From contig NZ_CP021422.1 of NCBI RefSeq assembly GCF_002201475.1, positions 868,001 through 932,000 on the forward strand: a DNA stretch of 64,000 nucleotides, in the 5' to 3' direction. The notes below the pieces were generated by a model. The model was not told the DNA's origin and made no database searches. It saw only the letters and a list, made by a program, of their open reading frames with translations. Shown here piece by piece: positions 42,054 to 52,052 of this stretch. Each line of letters begins with the position of its first letter. Within the stretch, counting starts at the first letter, position 1. A program made the position numbers and the translations under genes. The stretch comes from Acutalibacter muris. Its GTDB lineage: Bacteria; Bacillota; Clostridia; Oscillospirales; Acutalibacteraceae.

Positions 42054-42913
42054 GGTCTTGCCTCCATAACGCTTATATCAGAGGTCCCAGGCTCCGGGGC
42101 GTTTCTGGCCTTTTCCAGTCTCTGTGTAAACAGCTTGCGCGCGCGCATAGCGTCCGGGGGTATCTCGGAGAGCTTATATTCCATGGAGGCCAGCAGATTT
42201 TTCTGTACCAGATGGCCTGCGGGGGTGAAGTACAGCAGGCGGCTGTCGGCAAGGCCGTATCCATTGTCGCCGTCCACCATGAACCTAAAGAGATTCTTGG
42301 CAAAGTAGGCGTTCATATCGGCCTCCGGCTCGTTTCCGGCAAAGGCGGCGGGCCTGTGGGCGGCGTACCGCTCCCGAAGCTCCATAAGGGACAGGGGAAC
42401 GCCCTTCTCGTCCGAAAAAACACCGTCGGTGGTGGGGTCCAGCATAATCCATTTCTCAAGCTCCCGGTCATATATCTCCGTCACCACGTGGTTATCCATG
42501 TCATAGGGCGAGTAGGGCATGATGTACACCCGCCTGGCGTATATGCCCAGGGCAAGACAACACTCGGTGAGGAGGATAGACTTGTTCCGGCAGTTAATGC
42601 CGTGCTCGGGCCTGCCAAGGCTGTATTCCAAGAGGTCCAGGGAGTTCATGGGCACATGGTTGTCGTAATCGGATTTATGCTTTAACCGGGGCGACATCCA
42701 ATGCAGCAGCCGTTCCGCCCGCTGGAGGGCAGTGCCCTCCCCGGCGGTTTGGTCGATATGGTATTTGCTGATCAGCGTTTTGTACTCCGGGCAGTCAAAG
42801 GCATAAGAGATCTTCTCCTGTTTCCCTGAGCTAAAGTTCTGATTGTTGAACAGTATGCCGCTGTAAATATCAAAAAGCTGCCGTTGTACCTCACGGTTTT
42901 CCTGTTCTGCCAA
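42050..42913 (-). CDS. Transglutaminase-like protein
   Basis: A 287-residue protein with a transglutaminase/protease-type core: Cys in HGINCRNKSILLTECCLALG, His in YDMDNHVVTEIYD and Asp in WIMLDPTTDG make the usual Cys-His-Asp triad (about residues 125-185). No signal peptide. TTG 42913 is the preferred start because GGAGG is 8 bases upstream; a GTG at 42922 lies within that ribosome site. Function unknown; linked to a lipoprotein gene. Confidence 0.85.
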   Translation of the reverse strand: MAEQENREVQRQLFDIYSGILFNNQNFSSGKQEKISYAFDCPEYKTLISKYHIDQTAGEGTALQRAERLLHWMSPRLKHKSDYDNHVPMNSLDLLEYSLGRPEHGINCRNKSILLTECCLALGIYARRVYIMPYSPYDMDNHVVTEIYDRELEKWIMLDPTTDGVFSDEKGVPLSLMELRERYAAHRPAAFAGNEPEADMNAYFAKNLFRFMVDGDNGYGLADSRLLYFTPAGHLVQKNLLASMEYKLSEIPPDAMRARKLFTQRLEKARNAPEPGTSDISVMEARP

Positions 42914-42928
42914 GGCGAACACCTCCAG

Positions 42929-44002
<1,074 letters not shown>

Positions 44003-44488
44003 CTAGATAGATCTCAGAAAATAATAGTCGTTCCCCTCCATATAGGCCGTTTTCCGAAAGCCGTGCCGAAGATAAAATCTCTCCGCCCCAGAATTGTCCC
44101 TGTGGACCCCCAGAGCTATGGGCCTTTTTCCGAACTCGCAGTATACGCTCTCTATAGCAAGCTCAAGAGCCTGCCCGCCGATACCCAAATTGCGGAACTT
44201 TCGGTCCAGCACAAAGCCCATGAGCCGGTAGAAGGGCCTCTCCCGCATCTGGGGCGGGTCCGTCTCCCAGGGTATGGCCTCACCCAGGAGCAGCACTCCC
44301 GCGCATTTCCCCTCATACCTTATGAGGAACGTGCGCCCTATGCAGCTGTGCTCCTCGCCGTACTGCGTCAGCTCCCAGAGCGTATCTATGCCGTCCACAA
44401 ACTCCTCGCTGATATCCTCTCTCTGTATGCCTCTGGCCTCCTCCAGTTTTTCCTTTGTCAGCGGCTCAAGGATTACGGGGGAGGCCAT
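44003..44488 (-). CDS. GNAT-family N-acetyltransferase
   Basis: A 161-residue acyltransferase. The acetyl-CoA loop appears in VLDRKFRNLGIGGQALELAI (about 95-114) and the GVHRDNSGAERFYLRHGFRK motif (about 130-149) is typical. ATG 44488 overlaps the ilvN stop (TGATG) and has GGAGA 8 bases upstream; the longer frame reads back into ilvN. Substrate unknown. Lies between ilvN and ilvC. Confidence 0.9.
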   Translation of the reverse strand: MASPVILEPLTKEKLEEARGIQREDISEEFVDGIDTLWELTQYGEEHSCIGRTFLIRYEGKCAGVLLLGEAIPWETDPPQMRERPFYRLMGFVLDRKFRNLGIGGQALELAIESVYCEFGKRPIALGVHRDNSGAERFYLRHGFRKTAYMEGNDYYFLRSI

Positions 44489-44997
44489 CAGTATATCTCC
44501 GCCTTCTTCTCTATGGTCATAGCCCCGCGCTCCAGAGATATCACGCCGGTCCGGCATATCTCCAGCACGGTGTAGTCCTGCATGACCTCGATAAACGCGT
44601 CGATATTCCTGGCCGTGCCCACCATCTGGAGCACTACCGAGTCCCGGGTGTAGTCCACTATCTTCGCCCCAAAGGCCTCTGCCGCGGCGTGTATGTCGCT
44701 GCGGAGCTCGGGCTTGTTCTGGACCTTTAGGAGCAGCAGCTCCGCCACAACACAGTCCTCCGCCTTTATCTCCGCGATGGAAACCACCACCGGCAGCTTA
44801 TAGAGCTGGTCGATAAGCTGGTCCTTCTCCCGCCCGCCGCCGTCGGCGGTTATGGTTATCCGGGAGCGGCTGTCCGACTCCGTGACGCTGACGCTCAGGC
44901 TCGTGATATTGAACCTCCTGCGCCGGAACATACTTGTCACACGGTTCAGCACGCCGAACTGGTTATGCACCAGTACAGCTAAAGTAAAGCTCTCCAT
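44488..44997 (-). CDS. ilvN: Acetolactate synthase small (regulatory) subunit
   Basis: A 169-residue regulatory subunit with N-terminal ACT domain (SFTLAVLVHNQFGVLNRVTS, residues 3-22) and a C-terminal ALS-small domain. It confers valine feedback control on IlvB. ATG 44997 is one base beyond the ilvB stop; the longer open frame overlaps ilvB and is rejected. The start reads MESFTLAVL, matching family N-termini. Confidence 0.96.
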   Translation of the reverse strand: MESFTLAVLVHNQFGVLNRVTSMFRRRRFNITSLSVSVTESDSRSRITITADGGGREKDQLIDQLYKLPVVVSIAEIKAEDCVVAELLLLKVQNKPELRSDIHAAAEAFGAKIVDYTRDSVVLQMVGTARNIDAFIEVMQDYTVLEICRTGVISLERGAMTIEKKAEIY

Positions 44998-44998
44998 A

Positions 44999-46666
44999 TC
45001 AGTCACCCACCTTTGTAATGATATCGTCCATACTTCCGCCCGGGGGCAGCATGGGCAGCACAAACTCGTCCTTGTCGATAATGCATTCGATGAGATAGGG
45101 CCCCTCGCTCTTAAAGGCCGTCTCAAGGGCCGCGTCCAGCTGGTTCAGGTCTGTAACTCTCGTGCCGTCCGCGCCGAAGGCCCTTGAGAGCGCCACAAAG
45201 TCCGTGGCCCTGTCCAGCACCGTGTTGGAGTAATGCTTATCAAAGAACAGCGTCTGCCACTGGCGCACCATGCCCAGAACGCCGTTGTTCATCAGCAGTA
45301 TCACCAGGGGAATCTTCTCGTGCACGGCCGTTGCCATTTCGTTCAGGCACATACCGAAGCTGCCGTCGCCGGTCACAAGCACCGTGCGTTCCCCGGTGGC
45401 TATCTGTGCCCCCATGGCCGCGCCCATGCCGAAGCCCATGGTGCCAAGGCCGCCGCTGGAGATGAACCGCCGCTTCTTTCTGAACTCGCAGGTCTGGGCC
45501 GCCCACATCTGGTGCTGGCCCACGTCCGTGGCCACAGGCAGGTTGCCGCCTGTGTGCCGGTTCAGCGCCAGCAGCACGTTCCTGGGGGTCATGCCCTCCC
45601 GGCGGTCCAGGGACCAGCGCTCGTCGTTTTTGAGCTGGTCGAGGGCGCTCTGCCACTTGGGGTGCTCCTTTGGCTTCAGAAGGGGCAGGAGCTTTTGCAG
45701 CGTCAGCTTCAAATCGCCCCGAAGAGCGTGTGCGGGGGTCACGTTTTTCGAGAGCTCCGCGCCGTCGATATCTATATGAACTATCTGCGCCTTAGTGGCG
45801 AACTTCTCACGGTTGCCGGTTACCCGGTCGTTGAAGCGCACCCCTAGTGCTATTATGCAGTCGGCCTGATGCATGGCCATGGAGGAGGCGTAATGCCCGT
45901 GCATACCCTGCATCCCCAGAAACCGGGGATGGCTGGTGGGTACGCCTGATATACCCATGAAGGAGCAGCCGATGGGCGCGTCTATCCGTTCAGCCAGCTC
46001 AAGAAGCTCCTCCTGGGCGTCGGAGTTTATAAGCCCGCCGCCGAAGTACACATAAGGCCTGTGGGCCATGCTTATACACTCTGCCGCCTCTTTGATACGC
46101 ACGTCCTTCGCGGGCTTTTTGGGGTCCGCCGCAGAGGGGGGAAGGGGCTCGTATTCACACTGTGCTATCTGTATATCCTTGGGCACGTCCACCAGCACCG
46201 GCCCGGGCCGGTCGGACATAGCTAGGCGGTAGGCCTCCCTGATGGTGTCCGCCAGCTCCTCCACGTTGCCCACCACGTAGTTGTGCTTTGTAATGGGCAG
46301 GGTTATGCCGGTGATATCTATCTCCTGGAAGCTGTCCGTGCCAAGCTGATAGCTGGGCACGTTGCCGGTGATGGCAACTAAGGGCACCGAGTCCAGATAG
46401 GCCGTGGCTATGCCGGTCACAAGGTTCGTGGCCCCGGGCCCAGAGGTGGCTATCACCACGCCCACATTGCCCGTGGCCCTGGCGTAGCCGTCGGCGGCGT
46501 GGGCGGCCCCCTGTTCGTGGGCGCAGAGCACATGGCGAAGCTCCGACTGGTACTTATACAGCGAGTCGTACACGTTGATTATCTGTCCGCCCGGATAGCC
46601 GAAGACGGTCTTTGTGCCCTGCTCGATAATTGTCCTTACGATTATATCCGCTCCCGAAAGCCTCAT
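44999..46666 (-). CDS. ilvB: Acetolactate synthase large (catalytic) subunit
   Basis: A 555-residue thiamine diphosphate enzyme that makes acetolactate or acetohydroxybutyrate. The catalytic glutamate is in LCAHEQGAAHAADGYARATG (about 43-62), the ThDP-binding GDGSFGMCLNEMATA and the LMNNGVLGMVRQWQ loop lie at about 440-480. Starts in a 4-base overlap with the upstream acetyltransferase gene. Confidence 0.97.
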   Translation of the reverse strand: MRLSGADIIVRTIIEQGTKTVFGYPGGQIINVYDSLYKYQSELRHVLCAHEQGAAHAADGYARATGNVGVVIATSGPGATNLVTGIATAYLDSVPLVAITGNVPSYQLGTDSFQEIDITGITLPITKHNYVVGNVEELADTIREAYRLAMSDRPGPVLVDVPKDIQIAQCEYEPLPPSAADPKKPAKDVRIKEAAECISMAHRPYVYFGGGLINSDAQEELLELAERIDAPIGCSFMGISGVPTSHPRFLGMQGMHGHYASSMAMHQADCIIALGVRFNDRVTGNREKFATKAQIVHIDIDGAELSKNVTPAHALRGDLKLTLQKLLPLLKPKEHPKWQSALDQLKNDERWSLDRREGMTPRNVLLALNRHTGGNLPVATDVGQHQMWAAQTCEFRKKRRFISSGGLGTMGFGMGAAMGAQIATGERTVLVTGDGSFGMCLNEMATAVHEKIPLVILLMNNGVLGMVRQWQTLFFDKHYSNTVLDRATDFVALSRAFGADGTRVTDLNQLDAALETAFKSEGPYLIECIIDKDEFVLPMLPPGGSMDDIITKVGD

Positions 46667-47349
46667 TGGCAGTCGCCTCCCTTTTTATAACCCTTATAGT
46701 CCTCTTTAAGAATGGAGTAGAAGGCCGCATCCCCTATGCCGGAGTTGTCCCACTCATACCCCTTGAAGGTGCCCTCGTAGGTCATGCCGCACTTCTTCAT
46801 CACCTCCCCGGAGTGGGGATTGTTCACATTGTGCCGTGACTCAATGCGAAGATAGCCTTCGCTGAACAGGTAGCTGATAACCGCCGCCAAAGCCTCGCTC
46901 ATAATGCCCTTATGCCACCAGGCCCGGCCCAGGCAGTAGCCGATGTGGGCGCGCCGGGCCCTGTTGTCCTGGCTTACCACGCTGATGCTGCCGATGGGCT
47001 CGCCCAGCTCCTTGAGCTCTATGAGCCAGTTATAGTAGTCGCCCTCGTCGTAGCGCTCAATCCAGCTCTCCAGTATCTCCTCGGTCTCGTCCTGGTCAAT
47101 ATGGGGCTGCCACTGTAAGAACCTGGTGACCTCCGGGTCGCTGGCCCAGTTTCTGTACATGGCCTCCGCGTCCTCAATATCGAACTGCCGCAGTATCAGC
47201 CGCTCGGTCTCGATGGTCCGTGTGCCGCTCATTTTAAGGGCGTCCGGGTCCTTGGGAGAGCTCTCACGCTTCTTTGTCAGGTGGTAGAGGGCTGTGCCCG
47301 TGATGGCCCCGGCGGTGATGGCGATAAGTCTTCTTGCAAATTTATTCAT
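46663..47349 (-). CDS. RimJ/RimL-type acetyltransferase with N-terminal hydrophobic segment
   Basis: A 228-residue GNAT protein. Residues about 7-24 are hydrophobic (LIAITAGAITGTALYHL), unusual for this family and suggesting membrane attachment. The acetyltransferase domain starts TIETERLILRQFDIEDAEAM and contains GYCLGRAWWHKGIMSEAL and SRHNVNNPHSGEVMKKCGM. Overlaps ilvB and the small gene upstream by 4 bases each. Confidence 0.88.
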   Translation of the reverse strand: MNKFARRLIAITAGAITGTALYHLTKKRESSPKDPDALKMSGTRTIETERLILRQFDIEDAEAMYRNWASDPEVTRFLQWQPHIDQDETEEILESWIERYDEGDYYNWLIELKELGEPIGSISVVSQDNRARRAHIGYCLGRAWWHKGIMSEALAAVISYLFSEGYLRIESRHNVNNPHSGEVMKKCGMTYEGTFKGYEWDNSGIGDAAFYSILKEDYKGYKKGGDCQ

Positions 47350-47675
47350 GGCCTTTCCTCCTGGATATTATTTTCTGTGACACTTGATCTTGTTTTACGG
47401 CGATAAAGGGCCAGCACTATAAAAAAGGAAATAAGCTGGGCTGCAAAGATGCGGACTATCTGCAATTCGTCCGCGCTATCCTGGGAGACTACGTGCAGCA
47501 TATTTGTGGCGACGGTATTGTTCAGCAGGTGGTCCCCAAGCCCCGCCCATAGGATGCGGCGAAGCATACGCTCCCCAATAGCTGTCCTGTCGGTTTCAAG
47601 GAGAAAATACTCTATAAATCTTACAAACAGAAAAAAGGGCAGATACTGCGGCGCAAAGGCGGTATGGGCTGTGTT
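47346..47675 (-). CDS. Small membrane protein, possibly frameshifted or starting unusually
   Basis: From ATG 47567 the frame encodes 73 residues with one membrane helix (IFAAQLISFFIVLALY). The same frame is open back to 47675 and upstream residues look coding (PQYLPFFLFVRFIEYFLLET), giving a second hydrophobic helix, but contain no ATG, GTG or TTG. A strong ribosome site (GGAGGGAGG) and ATG at 47691 start a different frame that ends at 47596. A single-base slip would join the two into one two-helix protein of about 115 residues. So the gene is either frameshifted or uses the short start. Confidence 0.5.
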   Translation of the reverse strand, partial: NTAHTAFAPQYLPFFLFVRFIEYFLLETDRTAIGERMLRRILWAGLGDHLLNNTVATNMLHVVSQDSADELQIVRIFAAQLISFFIVLALYRRKTRSSVTENNIQEERP

Positions 47676-47712
47676 TTACAGGTCCGTCCATACAGCCTCC
47701 CTCCTTTTTTGA

Positions 47713-48915
47713 TTATTTAGTCTCTATAAGCTTGAACCCATTATCAGTAAGCGCCGAAGCTATCATGCGCACATGGTCGTAGTTTCTGGTCTCCATGCCC
47801 AGCTTCAGGTAGCAGCCGTTGATGCTCTCTATCTCCCCGGCCCGCTCGTACTGTACGGAGGTGACGTTGCCGCCGCAGTCTGCGATTATCCTGGAGACCG
47901 TCTGCAGCTGTCCGGGCTTGTCTATAAGCTCTATCACCAGGGAACTGGACCGCCCGGACTTCATCAGGCCCCGCTCTATAACCCTTGAGAGTATTGTAAC
48001 GTCTATGTTGCCCCCGGAGATAAGGCTCACCACCCGCTTGCCCGCTATGGGGAACTTATTGAACATGGCGGCGGCCACGCTTACTGCCCCCGCGCCCTCG
48101 GCCACCATCTTCTGCTTCTCGATAAGGGTAAGTATCGCGGCGGCAATCTCGTCCTCGGTCACAAGGGCTATATCGTCCACGTATTTCTGCACCAGGGAGA
48201 AGGTGTGCTCTCCGGGCTGCTTGACGGCGATGCCGTCGGCGATGGTGGAAACGCTCTCCAGACACCCGATAGAGCCCTCGTGCACGGAGTTGAACATACT
48301 TGGGGCCCCCGCCGCCTGGACGCCGTAAACTTTTATGTTCGGGTTCATGGACTTGATGGCGAAGGCCACCCCGGAAATGAGCCCGCCGCCGCCGATGGGC
48401 ACTATTACCGCGTCCACGTCGTTCATCTCCTGGACTATCTCAAGGCCGATGGTGCCCTGGCCGGCTATCACGTCCTCGTCGTCGAAGGGGTGCACGAAGG
48501 TGTAGCCACGTTCCTCCTTGAGCTCCAGGGCCCTGTTGTACGCGTCGTCATATACGCCCTCCACCAGGCAGACCTGGGCGCCGTACCGCTTTGTGGCCTC
48601 TATCTTGGAGATGGGCGCGCTGTCGGGCAGACAGATGATGGAGTTCACGCCGCTCTTTGTGGCGGCCAGGGCCACGCCCTGGGCGTGGTTCCCCGCCGAG
48701 CAGGCTATGACCCCGCGCTGCTTCTCCTCATCGGAGAGCATTGATATCTTATACCCGGAGCCACGCAGCTTGAAGGAGCCGGTCTTTTGCAGGTTTTCCG
48801 GCTTAAGAAACAGCTGGCAGTCCTCGGTTATACCCTCTGTGGGTACGATGGCGGTGTCACGGACAATATTCTTCAGCACCACTGAGGCGTGGAAGACTTT
48901 ATCTATACTAAGCAT
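47713..48915 (-). CDS. ilvA: Threonine ammonia-lyase (threonine dehydratase)
   Basis: A 400-residue PLP enzyme that deaminates threonine to 2-oxobutanoate for isoleucine. The PLP lysine is Lys49 in TGSFKLRGSGYK; the glycine loop VPIGGGGLISG is at about 180-190; a C-terminal ACT-like domain (about 325-400) makes it the TdcB-like short form with one ACT domain. ATG 48915 starts MLSIDKVFHA as usual for the family with GGGGAAA upstream; the ATG 15 bases earlier lacks a ribosome site. Leads the ilv cluster. Confidence 0.93.
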   Translation of the reverse strand: MLSIDKVFHASVVLKNIVRDTAIVPTEGITEDCQLFLKPENLQKTGSFKLRGSGYKISMLSDEEKQRGVIACSAGNHAQGVALAATKSGVNSIICLPDSAPISKIEATKRYGAQVCLVEGVYDDAYNRALELKEERGYTFVHPFDDEDVIAGQGTIGLEIVQEMNDVDAVIVPIGGGGLISGVAFAIKSMNPNIKVYGVQAAGAPSMFNSVHEGSIGCLESVSTIADGIAVKQPGEHTFSLVQKYVDDIALVTEDEIAAAILTLIEKQKMVAEGAGAVSVAAAMFNKFPIAGKRVVSLISGGNIDVTILSRVIERGLMKSGRSSSLVIELIDKPGQLQTVSRIIADCGGNVTSVQYERAGEIESINGCYLKLGMETRNYDHVRMIASALTDNGFKLIETK

Positions 48916-48949
48916 ACTATATTTCCCCATTCTGAAAAAATCCCGGCAG

Positions 48950-49000
48950 ATATGTACATATAAGATTACCGCACCCGCTCAAATATCTTTGAAGGGGTGC
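48950..49000 (-). other. Hairpins in the ilvA leader
   Basis: GCACCC...GGGTGC (48971-49000) forms a stem of about 12 pairs with one mismatch, and ATATGTACATAT (48950-48961) is a perfect palindrome. Neither is followed by a T tract. No T-box motif is present in this leader of about 120 bases. Confidence 0.5.
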
Positions 49001-49045
49001 AGCTAATTTACCGAAAAAATTCAAATATTGTATGTCGGCACTCTT

Positions 49046-49074
49046 ACTATACCACCTATTGGGCGGTTTGTCAA
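49046..49074 (-). promoter_or_regulatory. Promoter of the ilv cluster
   Basis: Minus strand TTGACA (49069-49074), 17-base spacer, TATAGT (49046-49051). The transcript would have a leader of roughly 120 bases before ilvA. Confidence 0.88.
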
Positions 49075-49125
49075 GTAAAGGGCTGAAGGAAAACAGAGGG
49101 AATCCTGCAAAAGCTTTACCGGACT

Positions 49126-49998
49126 TTAACCAAACGGCCGCTCCCCGGTGGCTTTGGCAAAATCTATACTGTCAAGACCCCGGCAGAGTGTGACGGCCAG
49201 CTCCAGGGCCTTTTGGTAGAGCTCAAAGAAGTCTTCGGTATGGGCCTCGTCCTTATATGTCCACGCCTTGTGGGCCGTATTGGCAAAGTCCGGCTCCGGG
49301 TCTTCGGTGATGGGCACCAGATGGGAGGTGATATGGTGGGGCCGCCCCTTTTCTATCAGATTGAAAACACTCCTTTTCAGTCCCGTAGGGTCGTTACACA
49401 CGGCAAACAGCAGATGCGCGTCCTTTGTGGCCTGATACAGTGACTCCTCGGATACCTCCGCGTTATAGACGGCAAACAGCACCTCCCGGTACAGCCGGGC
49501 GATCATACGCTGCACACCCTCGTTTTTGGGGAAGGTGTTTTTCAGGTTCACCTCCCCGGGGAGCTTGCCGGTTTTCCAGCGCAGCACGATAGCGTCCAGA
49601 GAGGCTTCTATCTCCCCGTGCATAGTGCCCTCGGTTTCGTTTCCCCGGGCCAGGGCCAGCTCCTTCGCCCGGGCGTTCACATAGGGGTGGGCGGTGGAGT
49701 CCAGGGCATAGTGACACATAAAGCCCAGCACATAGGAGCGGTATATGGGGTCGCTATGGCTACCCACAAATTCCCGCATGGCCCCAAGAGTCCTTGACGG
49801 GGAGGTCTTGTGCAGAGCCGAGCCATATTCCTGAAGGGTCTTGAGGGTCTTGCCCCTCATGGTCTTAAAGCGGCGGTGGCAGAAAAGAAAGTCCGGCCCC
49901 TGGGCCCCCCAGGCGTAGGCGCAGCTATCCAGCCCCGGCTCGTTGAGCTTTTCAAGAACGTCCTTTGCGAACAGGTTATGGGTCAAACACGCGGGCAT
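49126..49998 (-). CDS. Zinc-dependent phospholipase C-like protein
   Basis: A 290-residue protein related to the zinc-dependent phospholipase C fold. The pattern starts PACLTHNLFAKDVLEKL, with FLFCHRR, SYVLGFMCHYALDSTAHPYV (two His and one Asp typical of metal binding) and GEIEASLDAIVL. No signal peptide, unlike secreted toxins, so an intracellular hydrolase is more likely. AAAGGAG is 9 bases before the ATG. It closes the nusB-to-rluD run. Confidence 0.85.
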   Translation of the reverse strand: MPACLTHNLFAKDVLEKLNEPGLDSCAYAWGAQGPDFLFCHRRFKTMRGKTLKTLQEYGSALHKTSPSRTLGAMREFVGSHSDPIYRSYVLGFMCHYALDSTAHPYVNARAKELALARGNETEGTMHGEIEASLDAIVLRWKTGKLPGEVNLKNTFPKNEGVQRMIARLYREVLFAVYNAEVSEESLYQATKDAHLLFAVCNDPTGLKRSVFNLIEKGRPHHITSHLVPITEDPEPDFANTAHKAWTYKDEAHTEDFFELYQKALELAVTLCRGLDSIDFAKATGERPFG

Positions 49999-50011
49999 AG
50001 TATCAGCTCCT

Positions 50012-50878
50012 TTAATTAGTGTTTATGGGCAGTTGGGGGAAGGCTTTTAGTATATCCTTTGGTACGGCCGCATGGAAGGTTTTTATCATGCCCACGGCTT
50101 TACACTCCAGCTTTAAAAGCTGGCAGTGCAGAGCCTGCCTATTGATATATTCGCGGCTGCCGCCATACAGGTCGTCCCCCGCAAGGGGATTGCCGAAGGC
50201 GGACATATGCACACGTATCTGATGGGTGCGCCCGGTCTCCAGCCGGAGCCTTACAAGACTGTGGCCCTCTCGGCTGTCCAGGGCCCAGAAGCGGGTGACG
50301 GCGGGCTGTCCCGCCCCGCAGGCCCTCACGATCCTGCTGCCCTCTTTAAGTCCGATGGGCTCCGCTATGCTCCCGGCCCCGGTAAGCTCCCCTTCACATA
50401 CGGCGATATATTCCTTCTCGGTAACGGCCCCCGCCGCTATCCTGTGCTTTGCAAGGGCCAGCACCCCGGAGGTGTCCTTGTCCAGCCGGTAAAGCGGCCT
50501 GACTCTATGGGACTGGCCGGTGTGCTTATAGTACCAGGATATGGCGTTCAATACGCTGTCACAGTCGTGGCCGGGAGAGGGGTGCACCGGCCTCCCCGGC
50601 GGTTTGTTGATAATGAGGAAGTCCTCGTCCTCATAGAGCACCTCAAGTGGCAGTTCCGCCGGCGGGTAGCCCATGGGCTCCTCCGGCACCGTAAAGCAGA
50701 GCGCGTCCCCGGCTTGAAGCACCCTTGTGACACGGGAGTCCTCTCCGTTCACCAGTATGCCGCCTTCAAACTTCTGCCCCGTCAGGGCCCGTGCAGACAG
50801 CCCCAGATACCCCCTGGCAAAACCCTTCACCGTCGCGCCATCCCAGTCCTTTGGAACGGTGTATTCCAGTTTTCGCAT
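50012..50878 (-). CDS. RluA/RluD-family pseudouridine synthase
   Basis: A 288-residue enzyme with an S4-like N-terminus and a catalytic domain. The catalytic aspartate is in RPLYRLDKDTSGVLALAKH (about 143-161); the late motif LETGRTHQIRVHMSAFGNPL (about 220-239) is typical of the RluA group. Starts in the ispA stop (TGATG) with GGGAGAG upstream. The rRNA or tRNA target is not deducible. Confidence 0.93.
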   Translation of the reverse strand: MRKLEYTVPKDWDGATVKGFARGYLGLSARALTGQKFEGGILVNGEDSRVTRVLQAGDALCFTVPEEPMGYPPAELPLEVLYEDEDFLIINKPPGRPVHPSPGHDCDSVLNAISWYYKHTGQSHRVRPLYRLDKDTSGVLALAKHRIAAGAVTEKEYIAVCEGELTGAGSIAEPIGLKEGSRIVRACGAGQPAVTRFWALDSREGHSLVRLRLETGRTHQIRVHMSAFGNPLAGDDLYGGSREYINRQALHCQLLKLECKAVGMIKTFHAAVPKDILKAFPQLPINTN

Positions 50879-51792
50879 CAACTCTCCCGTCCGGCCAGCT
50901 TCAGGGCGAACTCGCGCAGGAATCCGCTGTCGCCGGGGAAATCCTCCAATGCCCCAAGAGCCTTGCCGGTATACTCCTCCACCAGTTCCTGGGCCTTCTC
51001 CACACCCAGCAGGCTCACATAGTTACGCTTCTCACGGGCGCTGTCCATGCCGGTGTTCTTGCCGAGCTTCTGCGCGTCCCCAAGCACGTCCAGTATATCG
51101 TCACGTATCTGGAACGCCATGCCCACCCCTTGGGCGTATCTCCCGGCGGCTTCTAACAAATCCTCCGGGGCTCCGGCGGCTATACAGCCCAGCTTGCAGG
51201 CGGCGGCTATCAGGGCCACGGTCTTGCCCTGGTCCATGACCTCTAAAAGCTCCATATCCACAGCCCTGCCCTGGGTGGAGAGGTGACCCTCGATAGAGAG
51301 GTGACCCTCGATAGAGAGGTCTATGCACTGCCCCCCCACCATGCCCATATGCCCGGCAAGCCTCGCAAGCTCCAGGGCCCCCCGGGCGGCAGGGGCGGGC
51401 TCCGGGAGGCTTAGAGCGCACTCAAAGGCCTTGGTTAAGAGCCCGTCCCCGGCCAGTAAGGCCATGGCTTCGCCATATACCCTATGGCAGGTGGGCCGCC
51501 CCCTTCGCATATCGTCGTCGTCCATGCAGGGCAGGTCGTCGTGGATAAGAGAATAGGTGTGCAGCATCTCAACGGCGCAGGCAAAGGGCAGTGCCCTTCG
51601 CCAGTCCCCGCCGCACAGTTCGCAGAAGGCCAGCGTCAGAGAGGGCCGCACCCGCTTGCCCCCGCAGAGCAGGCTGTAGCGCATAGCTTCGGTGACCTGG
51701 GCCGCGGGGTCCCCCTCTTTTGTGGCGGGCAGGGCCAGCCCCAGGGCCTCCTCTATGGCCCTCAAGTATATCTCGCGTTTCGTCTCAGCCAT
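50878..51792 (-). CDS. ispA: Polyprenyl (farnesyl/geranyl) diphosphate synthase
   Basis: A 304-residue prenyltransferase extending allylic diphosphates. The first aspartate-rich motif is in LIHDDLPCMDDDDMRRGRPT (about 84-103), the second in FQIRDDILDVLGDAQKLGKN (about 225-244). Between them the residues SIEGHL are duplicated in tandem (about 160-171), matching an 18-base DNA repeat; most homologues lack the second copy as far as I can recall. Start overlaps xseB by 8 bases. Confidence 0.95.
   Translation of the reverse strand: MAETKREIYLRAIEEALGLALPATKEGDPAAQVTEAMRYSLLCGGKRVRPSLTLAFCELCGGDWRRALPFACAVEMLHTYSLIHDDLPCMDDDDMRRGRPTCHRVYGEAMALLAGDGLLTKAFECALSLPEPAPAARGALELARLAGHMGMVGGQCIDLSIEGHLSIEGHLSTQGRAVDMELLEVMDQGKTVALIAAACKLGCIAAGAPEDLLEAAGRYAQGVGMAFQIRDDILDVLGDAQKLGKNTGMDSAREKRNYVSLLGVEKAQELVEEYTGKALGALEDFPGDSGFLREFALKLAGRES
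51283..51318. repeat. 18-base tandem duplication inside ispA
   Basis: The unit GAGGTGACCCTCGATAGA occurs twice in a row, giving a six-residue in-frame duplication. A partial third copy (GAGGTC) follows. Confidence 0.9.
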
Positions 51793-52000
51793 CGCTCTCC
51801 GCCTCCCCGGGCAGGACCGCCAGCTCCGTGACCTTCAGTTGGGCCCGGTCCAGGGTGTTATAGCACAGGGCCGAGAGCTTCGCCCCCTCCTCAAAGAGGG
51901 CCATGGCTTCTTCAAGTGGCGCTTCGCCGCTCTCAAGCCGCTCCACTATCTCCTGCAAGCGCCCCATAGCGCTCTCAAAATTCAGCTTTTTCGCGGGCAT
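51785..52000 (-). CDS. xseB: Exodeoxyribonuclease VII small subunit
   Basis: A 71-residue helical protein that binds XseA. The family core LNFESAMGRLQEIVERLESG then EAPLEEAMALFEEGAKLSAL is complete. It lies 52 bases after xseA and overlaps ispA, the usual Firmicute order. Confidence 0.95.
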   Translation of the reverse strand: MPAKKLNFESAMGRLQEIVERLESGEAPLEEAMALFEEGAKLSALCYNTLDRAQLKVTELAVLPGEAESDG

Positions 52001-52052
52001 ATTTTACTTCCTTTCTTAAAGAATTTATAAATATAAATGAATTTTCTATATG

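Noticed and set aside
48903..48959. Leader peptide before ilvA (18 codons, several Ile, Val and Leu codons)
   Set aside because: No ribosome site before its ATG, it overlaps the ilvA start, and no terminator follows, so an attenuator like the one at aroF is not supported.
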